From: Acetoanaerobium pronyense | GTDB lineage: Bacteria; Bacillota; Clostridia; Peptostreptococcales; Filifactoraceae | Direction: 5' to 3' | DNA: 55,595 bases | NCBI RefSeq assembly: GCF_017874355.1 | Contig: NZ_JAGGLI010000017.1 | Location: 1 to 55,595, forward strand | Shown here: piece by piece, positions 7,793 to 15,269 of the stretch | Position numbering within the stretch: the first letter of the stretch is position 1 | Layout: every line of letters begins with the position of its first letter | Program-made: the position numbers and the translations under genes | The notes under the pieces: model-generated | Databases searched by the model: none | What the model saw: only the letters and a program-made list of their open reading frames with translations | Told to the model about the DNA's origin: nothing

Positions 7793-8461
7793 ATGAATAT
7801 AGTAATTGTTGGGGCTGGAAATGGCGGATTAAAATTAATTGAACTTTTTTGCATTATGAAAGAAGTAGATATTATAGCAGTAATAGATAAAAATATGGAT
7901 TCTCCTGGAATCCAAAAAGCAAAAGAACTTGGCATTGAAACCTTTGATGATATAAGTGAAATACCAAAAAATGTACATATAGTTGTAGAGGCAACAGGAA
8001 GTGAAAAAGTTCTTGAAATTATAAAAGATAATGTAAACCCATCTGTAAAAATAGTTGAATCTGATATTGCAGAGATGCTAATGCTTACAGTTGACCATCA
8101 AAGAGCAACGTCAAAAAAGTTAAGAGAAGACTTAAGCGAAATAAATCATTCATTAACAACTGCACTTGATACTTCAAGAGGGTTTGTAAAAAAGACAGAT
8201 GAAATGATAAGAGAGGTAAATAAAATAACTCAGCAGATAAAAATACTCGGACTAAATGCAAATATAGAGGCAGCTAGAGCAGGAGAGCATGGAAAAGGTT
8301 TTTCAGTAGTAGCGACAGAGGTACAAAAAATGTCTGATACTACGAACCATTTTGCAAGTGAGATATCAGAGCTACTTTTATCATTAAGTGCTGAAAATGA
8401 AAATATTGCAAAAGAAATAAAAAACTTAGATAATATTGCTGTTTCTCAAAAATGTAATTAA
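7793..8461 (+). CDS. Soluble NAD-binding-like Rossmann domain fused to MCP signalling domain
   Basis: A 222-residue protein with no membrane segment. Residues 1-100 form a Rossmann fold (MNIVIVGAGNGGLKLIELF, then DIIAVIDKN and VVEATGS), as in homoserine-dehydrogenase-like NAD-binding proteins. Residues about 105-222 form a short methyl-accepting-chemotaxis coiled-coil hairpin whose tip reads LGLNANIEAARAGEHGKGFSVVA, the CheA/CheW contact region. Possible role: cytoplasmic sensor reporting a nucleotide or redox state to the chemotaxis array; this is inference. The start at 7793 follows TTGGAGGAAA; the earlier in-frame ATG at 7640 has no such support. The HutP-like gene follows 30 nt later. Confidence 0.8.
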   Translation: MNIVIVGAGNGGLKLIELFCIMKEVDIIAVIDKNMDSPGIQKAKELGIETFDDISEIPKNVHIVVEATGSEKVLEIIKDNVNPSVKIVESDIAEMLMLTVDHQRATSKKLREDLSEINHSLTTALDTSRGFVKKTDEMIREVNKITQQIKILGLNANIEAARAGEHGKGFSVVATEVQKMSDTTNHFASEISELLLSLSAENENIAKEIKNLDNIAVSQKCN

Positions 8462-8491
8462 GTTTTTAGAAAAATCAAAGGAGAGTTATCT

Positions 8492-8902
8492 ATGACAAAT
8501 GAAAGTATAGAGGTAGCCAAAGCATCTGCTAGGATGGCTATGTCAACAAGAGAAGAAGAGGAAGGTTTAAAAAAGGAATTTGCAGGTAAAGGCTACAAAA
8601 CCATAGCTGTAGATGTAGGTGGAAAATTTCCGGACATCTGTGTAAAAATTCTGGAAAGAGCCTTAGTTGCGTCAAAAAAAAATGGGATAATTGATGATAT
8701 TCATGTCCATGATGGGGCACTTGTGGGTGCTACTAGAGAAGCTCTATCTCAAATATCTGTAAAGACCAATGGATTAAGTGCAGGAGGAAAAATTGGGATT
8801 GCAAGAAAAGGTGAGCATATTTCAGTTACTATATTTATGAGTATAGGTATTTTACACCTAAATGATATAGTAATTGGCCTTGGGCATAGATCATTACCTT
8901 AA
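8492..8902 (+). CDS. HutP-family RNA-binding antiterminator-like protein
   Basis: A 136-residue protein that aligns by eye with Bacillus subtilis HutP: GYKTIAVDVGGKFP, ALVASKKNGIID, GALVGATREALSQ, ISVTIFMSIG and a C-terminal IGLGHRSLP. HutP binds L-histidine and Mg2+ and then UAG triplets in hut leader RNA to prevent termination. From memory of the B. subtilis protein, the two metal-ligand His residues in its SHALYHATMEAL segment are Gly here, although a His is present in GLGH near the C-terminus. The ligand may therefore differ. The start follows AAAGGAGAG. It is directly upstream of a transporter leader containing repeated GUAG motifs. Confidence 0.72.
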   Translation: MTNESIEVAKASARMAMSTREEEEGLKKEFAGKGYKTIAVDVGGKFPDICVKILERALVASKKNGIIDDIHVHDGALVGATREALSQISVKTNGLSAGGKIGIARKGEHISVTIFMSIGILHLNDIVIGLGHRSLP

Positions 8903-8928
8903 TTTTTTGATTTTTTTAAAATAAATGA

Positions 8929-8957
8929 TTGACAATCATATATGACTTTTATATAAT
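8929..8957 (+). promoter_or_regulatory. Perfect consensus sigma-A promoter of the ABC transporter operon
   Basis: TTGACA (8929-8934), a 17-nt spacer and TATAAT (8952-8957): both boxes match the consensus completely. The start of transcription is expected near 8964, giving a leader of about 265 nt before the first transporter gene. Such a strong promoter implies that control is exerted after initiation, in the leader. Confidence 0.85.
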
Positions 8958-8963
8958 TCTCGA

Positions 8964-9191
8964 TAAGCATATTTTTTATTTCATATTTTTAAAAAACAGT
9001 AGCTTTACCAGTAGAATTTCGCTTATGTAAGTGAAATAAATGTAGCGGCCCAGCTTGGGTCAAAGTAGATTATTTATCTTAAGTATAAAAAAACGTAGAA
9101 TTGGAGTATTGTAAAATATTATCTTATGTTAACGATTATTATCGTTCGTAGGCTTATTGTGTATGCAAACTCCAATTTAGGAGTTTTTTTT
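8964..9191 (+). promoter_or_regulatory. Attenuator leader RNA with terminator/antiterminator switch and GUAG repeats
   Basis: Seen: (1) hairpin ATTTCGCTTA/TAAGTGAAAT (9016-9037, one G-U pair); (2) hairpin GGCCCA/TGGGTC (9048-9062); (3) AATTGGAGT (9099-9107) fully complementary to ACTCCAATT (9169-9177); (4) a small hairpin AACGAT-TATT-ATCGTT (9131-9146); (5) a competing terminator AAACTCC/GGAGTTT (9167-9186) followed by Ts to 9191. Pairing 3 and terminator 5 share bases 9169-9173, so they cannot coexist. Six TAG triplets occur (9000, 9012, 9043, 9066, 9096, 9149), every one as GTAG. I recognise no known riboswitch class and find no T-box sequence. The upstream HutP-like protein is the obvious candidate ligand-responsive binder (inference). 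Confidence 0.6.
9167..9191 (+). terminator. Leader terminator (attenuator) upstream of the ABC transporter
   Basis: A 7-bp stem AAACTCC (9167-9173) with GGAGTTT (9180-9186), 6-nt loop and a run of eight Ts (9184-9191). It lies 37 nt before the first start codon of the transporter, so it can only be an attenuator, not the end of an upstream gene. Confidence 0.75.
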
Positions 9192-9227
9192 ATGCCATAA
9201 AAATTGAAGAATCGGAGGATGGTAGAA

Positions 9228-10241
9228 ATGAAATTGAAAAAAATAGTGCTAAGTGGGGTAATTACATTTTTTTCTATTGTTGTTTTAACAGGTTGTGCAT
9301 CATTTAATTTAGATGCAAGCACTCTTAGTGAGCAAGATTCAGCAATGGATAAGGAAATTTTTATTGGGATTTCCCAGATTGCAGAGCATCCAGCTCTTGA
9401 TAATGCAAGAGAGGGATTCAAAGAAGCTATACTTGAATTAGCAGAGGGTGAAAGAATTGTTTTTATTGAAAAAAATGCTCAGGGTGATATATCAAACGCC
9501 CAAATGATTGCAGAAAGCTTCATAAAAGATAAAGTTGATATGATATATGCAATAGCAACTCCAAGTGCTCAATCTGCATACAATGCTACAAAGGATATAC
9601 CAATTATAATATCTGCGGTGACAGATCCTGTGGCAGCAGGACTTGTAAAAAATATAAATACACCGGGTACAAATGTTTCAGGAACTAGTGATTTAGCTCC
9701 AATAAAAAAGCAATTAGAACTTTTATTAGAATTGGAAATAAAGCCCCAAACTATAGGGTTTATATATAATACAAGCGAAAAAAATTCTGAGGTACAGCTA
9801 GATATTTTAAAAGAGGAAGCAAAACATTTTGGGATAGAGATTGAAGCTCTAGGTGTGACATCAATAACGGAAATAGAACAAGGATTAGATGTTCTTTTAA
9901 ATAAAGTAGATGCTCTTTATACTCCAGCTGACAATTTAATTGCATCTTCAATAAGATTTTTAACATCAAAAGCATTAGAAAAATCAATTCCTGTATTGGG
10001 TGCTGAAGTAGCACATGTAGAAGGTGGAGCTCTTTTTACCTTAGGTGTTGATTATTTAGAGCTGGGAAGACAAAGCGGAGAAATGGCATATAGAGTACTT
10101 ACAGGAGAAAATATTTCAGAAATGGCCATAGAGACATCTAAAAATCCATCAATTTCAATTAATTTGGATACTGCAAGAATCTTAGGGATTTCTATAGATG
10201 AATCTATCTTACAAAAAAGCGATTTGATTGGAGATAAATAA
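9228..10241 (+). CDS. ABC transporter substrate-binding lipoprotein (PF04392, TrpX-like)
   Basis: A 337-residue lipoprotein. The signal sequence ends in a lipobox VVLTGC, giving a lipid-anchored Cys near residue 22. The body matches the periplasmic-binding-like PF04392 family (GISQIAEHPALDNAREGFKEAI; AIATPSAQSAYNAT; GTSDLAPIKKQLELL; PADNLI), whose characterised relatives in streptococci and clostridia import aromatic amino acids (tryptophan/tyrosine, TrpXYZ). The start is the ATG at 9228, 8 nt after GGAGG; an in-frame TTG at 9204 lies upstream of the ribosome binding site. It is the first gene of a three-gene operon. The ligand is not determinable from sequence, and histidine or another amino acid is possible given the HutP-like neighbour. 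Confidence 0.85.
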   Translation: MKLKKIVLSGVITFFSIVVLTGCASFNLDASTLSEQDSAMDKEIFIGISQIAEHPALDNAREGFKEAILELAEGERIVFIEKNAQGDISNAQMIAESFIKDKVDMIYAIATPSAQSAYNATKDIPIIISAVTDPVAAGLVKNINTPGTNVSGTSDLAPIKKQLELLLELEIKPQTIGFIYNTSEKNSEVQLDILKEEAKHFGIEIEALGVTSITEIEQGLDVLLNKVDALYTPADNLIASSIRFLTSKALEKSIPVLGAEVAHVEGGALFTLGVDYLELGRQSGEMAYRVLTGENISEMAIETSKNPSISINLDTARILGISIDESILQKSDLIGDK

Positions 10242-10242
10242 T

Positions 10243-11154
10243 ATGACTGATCTTATTTTGTCGACATTAGCCCAAGGCCTTATATTTTCCATTGCTGGTC
10301 TTGGAATATATATATCTTTTAGAATTTTGGATTTTCCAGATCTTTCAGTTGACAGTACTTTTACAACAGGAGCGTCAATATCGGCAATCTCTATAATAAA
10401 TGGAGTGAATCCTTTCATATCACTAGTCCTCTCATTATTTGGAGGATTGATAGCAGGTAGCATAACTGGGATACTCCATGTGAAGTTTAAGATTACAAAT
10501 ATATTGTCAGGAATAATAGTAATGATAGGACTTTATTCTGTAAATCTTAGAATAATGGGTAAAAGCAATCTTCATCTATTTGATACAATCCATATTTTTT
10601 CAGAAAAAAATCATATTTATAAGCTAGTATTTTTGATTATCTTTACTTTATTTTTAAAAGTAATCATAGATTTCTTTTTTAAAACAGAGATAGGATATGT
10701 CTTAAAAGCAATAGGGCAAAATCAAAAATTTATTACTGGTATGGGTTTTGATGTTGATAGATATAAAATTTTAGGACTTGCTCTTGCAAATGGCTTAGTA
10801 GCATTATCAGGAAGTTTATACACACAATATCAGGGTTTTTCAGATATATCCATGGGAATTGGTCTCATAGTAAGTGCTTTGGCATCTATAGTGATTGGGG
10901 AGATGGCATTTAAAAATTTAAAACGCTTTGGTGTTCAAAATTCATCAATTGTAATACTAGGTTCTATTTTTTATAGAGGTATTTTGTCTTTAGCACTTCA
11001 AATTGGAGTGGAGCCTTCAGATTTGAAACTTGTAACAGCCCTTCTAATGGTTTTAATACTTTCCAAAGGAATATTTAATTCATCTAAAGAAAAAATCATA
11101 AAGAGGAGGCTAAACAGTGATTTTATTAAAAGATATATACAAAACTTTCAATAA
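10243..11154 (+). CDS. ABC transporter permease (PF02653-type, TrpY-like)
   Basis: A 303-residue integral membrane protein with about eight hydrophobic segments and the branched-chain-type permease pattern (GLGIYISFRILDFPDLSVDSTFTTGA; ALANGLVALSGSLYTQYQGF; GLIVSALASIVIGE). It forms the membrane channel for the preceding lipoprotein. The start ATG lies 1 nt after the upstream stop, and the TTGGAGA within the end of the upstream gene serves as ribosome binding site. Its last 38 nt overlap the ATPase gene. Confidence 0.88.
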   Translation: MTDLILSTLAQGLIFSIAGLGIYISFRILDFPDLSVDSTFTTGASISAISIINGVNPFISLVLSLFGGLIAGSITGILHVKFKITNILSGIIVMIGLYSVNLRIMGKSNLHLFDTIHIFSEKNHIYKLVFLIIFTLFLKVIIDFFFKTEIGYVLKAIGQNQKFITGMGFDVDRYKILGLALANGLVALSGSLYTQYQGFSDISMGIGLIVSALASIVIGEMAFKNLKRFGVQNSSIVILGSIFYRGILSLALQIGVEPSDLKLVTALLMVLILSKGIFNSSKEKIIKRRLNSDFIKRYIQNFQ

Positions 11155-11902
11155 AAATACACATTTTCAAAAAAAGCTTTATGAAGGTTTGAATTTAAAG
11201 ATAAATAAAGGAGAATTTATAACAGTTATAGGAAGCAATGGAGCAGGAAAGAGCACCCTTCTTAAAGTTCTTTCAAATGATTTAGATATAGATAGCGGGA
11301 AGATATTGTTTGGTGAAAAGGAGACAACCAATCAGAAGTCATTTGAAACTGCTAAAAATATCTCCTATATAATGCAAGACCCCAGTGCTAATACTTTGGG
11401 AGCAATGACTGTATACGAAAATCTGTCAATGTCTGAACTGAAAGGAAAAAAGACTGTATTAAAAAAATGCCTCATTGATAAAAATAAAGATAAATATAAA
11501 ATGTTATTATCTAAATTTAATCTAGGGCTTGAAAATAAACTTGATATTGATGTGAGTTTACTTTCAGGCGGGCAAAGACAAGCATTAGCAATTGTAATGG
11601 CAACTTTAAAGCTACCACAAATACTACTTTTAGACGAACACACAGCGGCTCTTGATCCAATAACTTCAAAAGAAGTGATGAAAATTACAGATAATATTAT
11701 AAAAGAGAATAATCTAACGTGCCTTATGATTACACATAAAATACAAGACGCTATAGACTATGGAAATAGATTGATAATGATTCATGACGGAAAAGTGCTC
11801 TTTGACATCTCTGGAGAAAAAAAAGAAAAACTAAAGCTTCAAGATATAATAGAAAAATTTCAAATAATGAAAACGGATATTGTAGGAAGTGAAATTTTTT
11901 AA
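11117..11902 (+). CDS. ABC transporter ATP-binding protein (TrpZ-like)
   Basis: A 261-residue ABC ATPase: Walker A GSNGAGKS (about residues 39-46), Q-loop YIMQDP, signature LSGGQRQALAI, Walker B ILLLDEH and the switch His in MITHK. It starts at a GTG behind GGAGGCTAAACA, inside the permease gene (38-nt overlap), so translation is coupled and stoichiometry is maintained. It completes the substrate-binding/permease/ATPase set and powers import from the cytoplasmic face. The operon ends here; I see no strong terminator in the AT-rich 180 bp that follow. Confidence 0.92.
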   Translation: MILLKDIYKTFNKNTHFQKKLYEGLNLKINKGEFITVIGSNGAGKSTLLKVLSNDLDIDSGKILFGEKETTNQKSFETAKNISYIMQDPSANTLGAMTVYENLSMSELKGKKTVLKKCLIDKNKDKYKMLLSKFNLGLENKLDIDVSLLSGGQRQALAIVMATLKLPQILLLDEHTAALDPITSKEVMKITDNIIKENNLTCLMITHKIQDAIDYGNRLIMIHDGKVLFDISGEKKEKLKLQDIIEKFQIMKTDIVGSEIF

Positions 11903-12025
11903 AATATATTTGAAAATTTCCATAAAAATCCAGAATATTTTTAAATTAAGAAATATTTTATATATAAACCAATAAAAGAAGTGAAAACTGGTTGATTTAA
12001 TGTTAAAATAGTGGTGATATTATGT

Positions 12026-12039
12026 TGTACACATGTACA
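12026..12039. promoter_or_regulatory. TGTACA-CA-TGTACA palindromic repeat upstream of the aminotransferase
   Basis: Two copies of the self-complementary hexamer TGTACA are separated by 2 nt, 43 bp before the aminotransferase start. Symmetric sites of this kind are often bound by dimeric regulators (TetR- or GntR-like), but no regulator gene is adjacent and I could not define promoter boxes with confidence. Confidence 0.3.
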
Positions 12040-12081
12040 TAAATTGTTACTACTATAATCTTTAGAAAAGGGGATATTATA

Positions 12082-13398
12082 ATGAGTAAACCAGTTTTAT
12101 CAGCTCACTTCGAATCAAGAGTTCCATCGGATGTTAGGCTTGCTCAAATGAAATACGAAGAGCGTGAGGTGAAACCTCAAGAGGTTATCAACGTTGGTAT
12201 TGGAAATGTTTCTCTTCCAACTCATCCAGCAATGCAAAAAAGAATGTTTAACTTAGGTGCTCCTGAAAGTCCTTTTTCAGAAGGAATAGTTAGATATTCT
12301 ACTACAGCTGGATTACCTGAATGTCAGGATGCATTTAAAAATATTCTTAAATGCGAAGGTTTTGACACAAGTAAATTATTTGTTCAAGTTACTGATGGTG
12401 GTTCATCTGCTATGGAGCTTCTTCTTATGGGAATTTGTGGTCCTGCGGGTTCTGATGAAAGACCACTTCTTGTAATTGACCCAGCTTATACAAACTACAT
12501 TTCTTTTGCTGAAAGAATAGGCCGCAAGATTGTTACAGTACAACGTACTTTAAATGATGATGGGAAATTTAGCTTACCTGAAATGAGTACTATTGAAGAG
12601 ACTATTAAAAAGCATAACCCTGGTGGACTTCTTGTTATTCCATATGACAATCCTACTGGACAGTACTTTGACTTTGATACTCTTAAAGACCTTGCAAATC
12701 TTTCAGTAAAATACAATATGTGGATGGCTAGTGATGAAGCATATCGTGAGCTTTTTTATGAAGATGGAAAAGAACTGGTTAGTATATGGGGCATTACTGA
12801 TGAGCATGTACCAGGTATAGAAGGAAGAAGAATAAGCATAGAGACTGCATCAAAGGTATGGAATGCTTGCGGTTTAAGAATCGGGGCCTTAATTACTGAT
12901 AATGCAGAGTTCAACAACCGTTCTGTAGCTGAGTACACTGCTAATCTATGTGCAAATGTAATAGGTCAGTATATATTTGGAGCCTTAGCTCATGAGTCTA
13001 AAGAAGATATTGAAAACTGGGCAAAAGAGATAAAAGGATATTATAAAGAGCAAATACTAAAGGTATACAATGGACTTAAGGAGCAAGAGCCTGGACTTAT
13101 AGTTTCAAGCCCTGATGCTTCAATTTATTCAGTAATTGATGTAAGAAATGTTGTAAAACCTGGATTTGATGCAATAGACTTTGTTTTATACTGTGCTGGA
13201 AAAGGCGCTATTGACGTAGATGGAGCATCTACAACTCTTCTTGTTGCTCCTATGAAAGGATTCTACAATGTAGACAAAGGGGAATTCAACCCTGGAAGTA
13301 CTCAATTTAGAATTTCATTTGTAGAAACTCCAGAAAAAATGGCAAAAGTTCCAGAGCTTTTTGTTAAACTTCTAAGAGAGTTTGAAGAACAAAGATAA
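12082..13398 (+). CDS. PLP-dependent class I/II aminotransferase
   Basis: A 438-residue fold-type I aminotransferase. Seen: GIGNVSLPTHP near the N-terminus, DGGSSAMELL (cofactor phosphate contact), IPYDNPTGQYFDFD (the Asn-Pro loop), DEAYRELFYE (the Asp and Tyr contacting the PLP ring), SIETASKVWNACGLRIGAL with the Schiff-base Lys at K258, and a C-terminal RISFVETPE carrying the substrate-carboxylate Arg. It converts an amino acid to its 2-oxoacid; the specific donor is not evident. The start ATG follows AAAAGGGGATA. Codon use appears slightly richer in C/G than the neighbours, suggesting high expression (impression only). It is a monocistronic unit ended by a strong terminator. Confidence 0.88.
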   Translation: MSKPVLSAHFESRVPSDVRLAQMKYEEREVKPQEVINVGIGNVSLPTHPAMQKRMFNLGAPESPFSEGIVRYSTTAGLPECQDAFKNILKCEGFDTSKLFVQVTDGGSSAMELLLMGICGPAGSDERPLLVIDPAYTNYISFAERIGRKIVTVQRTLNDDGKFSLPEMSTIEETIKKHNPGGLLVIPYDNPTGQYFDFDTLKDLANLSVKYNMWMASDEAYRELFYEDGKELVSIWGITDEHVPGIEGRRISIETASKVWNACGLRIGALITDNAEFNNRSVAEYTANLCANVIGQYIFGALAHESKEDIENWAKEIKGYYKEQILKVYNGLKEQEPGLIVSSPDASIYSVIDVRNVVKPGFDAIDFVLYCAGKGAIDVDGASTTLLVAPMKGFYNVDKGEFNPGSTQFRISFVETPEKMAKVPELFVKLLREFEEQR

Positions 13399-13449
13399 GA
13401 ATCTTATTATAAAAATATTATATCAATTAAAATAAAGTTTCAAATCATA

Positions 13450-13490
13450 AAAAGGCAGTAATTATCTTAAAAAGATAATTACTGCCTTTT
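13450..13490. terminator. Bidirectional terminator, 19-bp stem
   Basis: AAAAGGCAGTAATTATCTT (13450-13468) pairs perfectly with 13472-13490 across a 3-nt loop, flanked by A and T runs. It separates the convergent aminotransferase and siderophore-binding gene. Confidence 0.92.
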
Positions 13491-13531
13491 GTGTAATTTA
13501 TATATAAGCTTTTATTAATGAGCCTTTTGTA

Positions 13532-14491
13532 TTATTTTAATGAGGACGATATTTCATCTATCATTATATTTGTAGACTGAATCCCGCCTGATGATACATA
13601 CCATACATGAGAGTTAAGATAGTGTATATTGTCACTTTGATAAGCTCTTGTCATTTTTACTATATCATTATCTAGTACATTTTCAGCAGCTTGGCTTCCA
13701 CCTGCAACAGCTGCTCTATCGATAACAAATATCTTGTCTGGATTTACCTCTAAGATATATTCAAAGGATACGCTTTGCCCGTGATTTGCAACTTCTATAT
13801 TATCATCAGCAGCTGGGAATCCAAATTCATTATGTATTACATTGAACCTAGAGTTATTTCCATATGCGCTTAATGCTCCGTCATTTGCCATAATTATCAG
13901 TGCATTTTCACCAGAATCACTAACTCTTGTTTTCAAATCATCCATTTTATTTTTAATAGAATTCAATTCATTTTCGACCATTTCTTCTTTATCAAATATT
14001 TGCCCTAAAATGTTTAGATTTTCAGAAAATGACCCAATATAATCTTGAGTATCTATTACAAGGTAAACAGTTGGAGCAATTTTTGAAAGTTCTTCATATA
14101 CCTCTCTTTGTCTTCCAGATATTACAATAAGATCAGGGGATAGTTCATATATTTTTTCGAAATTTGGTTCGAAAAGAGTTCCCACATCTTCATATTTATT
14201 GTCAGAGAATTTATTTAGATACGATGGTATATTTGACTTAGGAAGTCCTAATATTTCTACTCCCATTTGGTCTAAAGAATCAAGAGATGCATAGTCAAAA
14301 ACAATTACTCTTTCAGGGTTTTTATCTACTACAGCTTCTCCTAGTTCATGAGATATAGTTACAGTTTCTATTTGAGCCTCAGTTGCTGGTTCTGGGGCTA
14401 CATTTTCTGATGTACCTGATGAGCATCCTACTATTGATATAAATGAAAATACAATTATAAGAGATAAAATTGCAAACTTTTTATTAAACAT
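13532..14491 (-). CDS. yclQ: Ferric-siderophore (petrobactin-type) binding lipoprotein, YclQ-like
   Basis: A 319-residue lipoprotein with lipobox SIVGC at about C23. The body resembles B. subtilis YclQ closely at many positions that I recall (NPERVIVFDYASLDSLDQMGVEILGLPK, YEDVGTLFEPNFEKIYELSPDLIVISGRQ, ALIIMANDGALSAYG, HGQSVSFEYILEVNPDKIFVIDR, WYVSSGGIQS). YclQ binds petrobactin and its precursors, so the likely role is capturing ferric catecholate/citrate-type siderophores outside the membrane. It is the last gene of a four-gene operon, 22 nt after the ATPase. The producer genes are not in the window, so use of a foreign siderophore is possible. Confidence 0.86.
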   Translation of the reverse strand: MFNKKFAILSLIIVFSFISIVGCSSGTSENVAPEPATEAQIETVTISHELGEAVVDKNPERVIVFDYASLDSLDQMGVEILGLPKSNIPSYLNKFSDNKYEDVGTLFEPNFEKIYELSPDLIVISGRQREVYEELSKIAPTVYLVIDTQDYIGSFSENLNILGQIFDKEEMVENELNSIKNKMDDLKTRVSDSGENALIIMANDGALSAYGNNSRFNVIHNEFGFPAADDNIEVANHGQSVSFEYILEVNPDKIFVIDRAAVAGGSQAAENVLDNDIVKMTRAYQSDNIHYLNSHVWYVSSGGIQSTNIMIDEISSSLK

Positions 14492-14513
14492 TTATTTTTC
14501 CTCCTTTTTAATT

Positions 14514-15269
14514 TTAAAAATAGACACATATTTTTTGTTTGTCTATATTTTTAATTTTAAAACTCATTCCATATATATTTCCTAAAACTTGTTCGTCGAT
14601 GATTGTATCTGTACAACCTTCCTTTGCGAGCCTCCCTTCATTCATTGCAATTATATAATCAGAGTAACATGATGCAAAATTAATATCATGAATTACTATG
14701 ATAACGGTTTTATTTAGATTTTCCACAAGCCATCTCAATATTTTCATAATCTCAACAGCATGCTTCATATCTAAGTTGTTTAGTGGTTCATCTAGTAATA
14801 TATATTCTGTATTTTGTGCTATAACCATAGCTATATACGCTCTTTGTCTTTGTCCGCCACTTAACTGATCTATATACTTATTTTCTATATCTTCAAGTTT
14901 CATATATGCTATGGCCTTATCAATTTGAATCTCATCTTCAGTAGTAAGGTTGCCCTGAGAGTACGGGAATCTTCCAAAACTTACAAGCTCTCTTATTGTA
15001 AGCCGTATATCTATATGATTTGATTGTCTTAATATAGAGATTTTTTTAGAAAGTTCTGAAGAGTTCCATAAATCAAGATCCTTTCCATCTATTAAAACCT
15101 GTCCTGAATCTTTTTTTAAAAGCCTACTTATCATAGATAGCAAAGTGCTTTTCCCAGCCCCATTAGGTCCAATAAATGTAGTTATTTTACCTTTTGGAAT
15201 CTCAAGGGAGACATTATCAACAACCCTTTTATTTCCATATGTTTTAGTTAAATTCCTAACCTCAATCAT
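14514..15269 (-). CDS. yclP: Ferric-siderophore ABC transporter ATP-binding protein, YclP-like
   Basis: A 251-residue FepC/YclP-type ATPase: Walker A GPNGAGKS, Q-loop ILRQSNHID, signature LSGGQRQRAYIAM, Walker B YILLDEPLNNLD and switch VIHDINFAS. It energises uptake through the two permeases encoded upstream. I place the start at the ATG at 15269, because AAAGGAG precedes it and it overlaps the permease stop as ATGA (15266-15269), showing coupling. Confidence 0.9.
   Translation of the reverse strand: MIEVRNLTKTYGNKRVVDNVSLEIPKGKITTFIGPNGAGKSTLLSMISRLLKKDSGQVLIDGKDLDLWNSSELSKKISILRQSNHIDIRLTIRELVSFGRFPYSQGNLTTEDEIQIDKAIAYMKLEDIENKYIDQLSGGQRQRAYIAMVIAQNTEYILLDEPLNNLDMKHAVEIMKILRWLVENLNKTVIIVIHDINFASCYSDYIIAMNEGRLAKEGCTDTIIDEQVLGNIYGMSFKIKNIDKQKICVYF

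Noticed and set aside
5026-8902. A histidine-utilisation locus (amidohydrolase as imidazolonepropionase plus HutP)
   Set aside because: No histidase, urocanase or formiminoglutamase gene is present, and the amidohydrolase is separated from the HutP-like gene by a terminator and a gene on the opposite strand.
9131-9146. Fur box in the transporter leader
   Set aside because: AACGAT-TATT-ATCGTT is symmetric and contains GATTATTATC, but the spacing is too short for the 7-1-7 Fur pattern; it fits better as an RNA hairpin.
8964-9191. T-box riboswitch upstream of the Trp-type transporter
   Set aside because: Expected because related transporters are often under Trp T-boxes, but the conserved T-box sequence (GGTGGNACCGCG) and the matching antiterminator are absent.
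11992-12023. Promoter TTGATT/TATTAT before the aminotransferase
   Set aside because: The spacer is 20 nt, too long for confidence; only the TGTACA repeat was kept as a weak feature.
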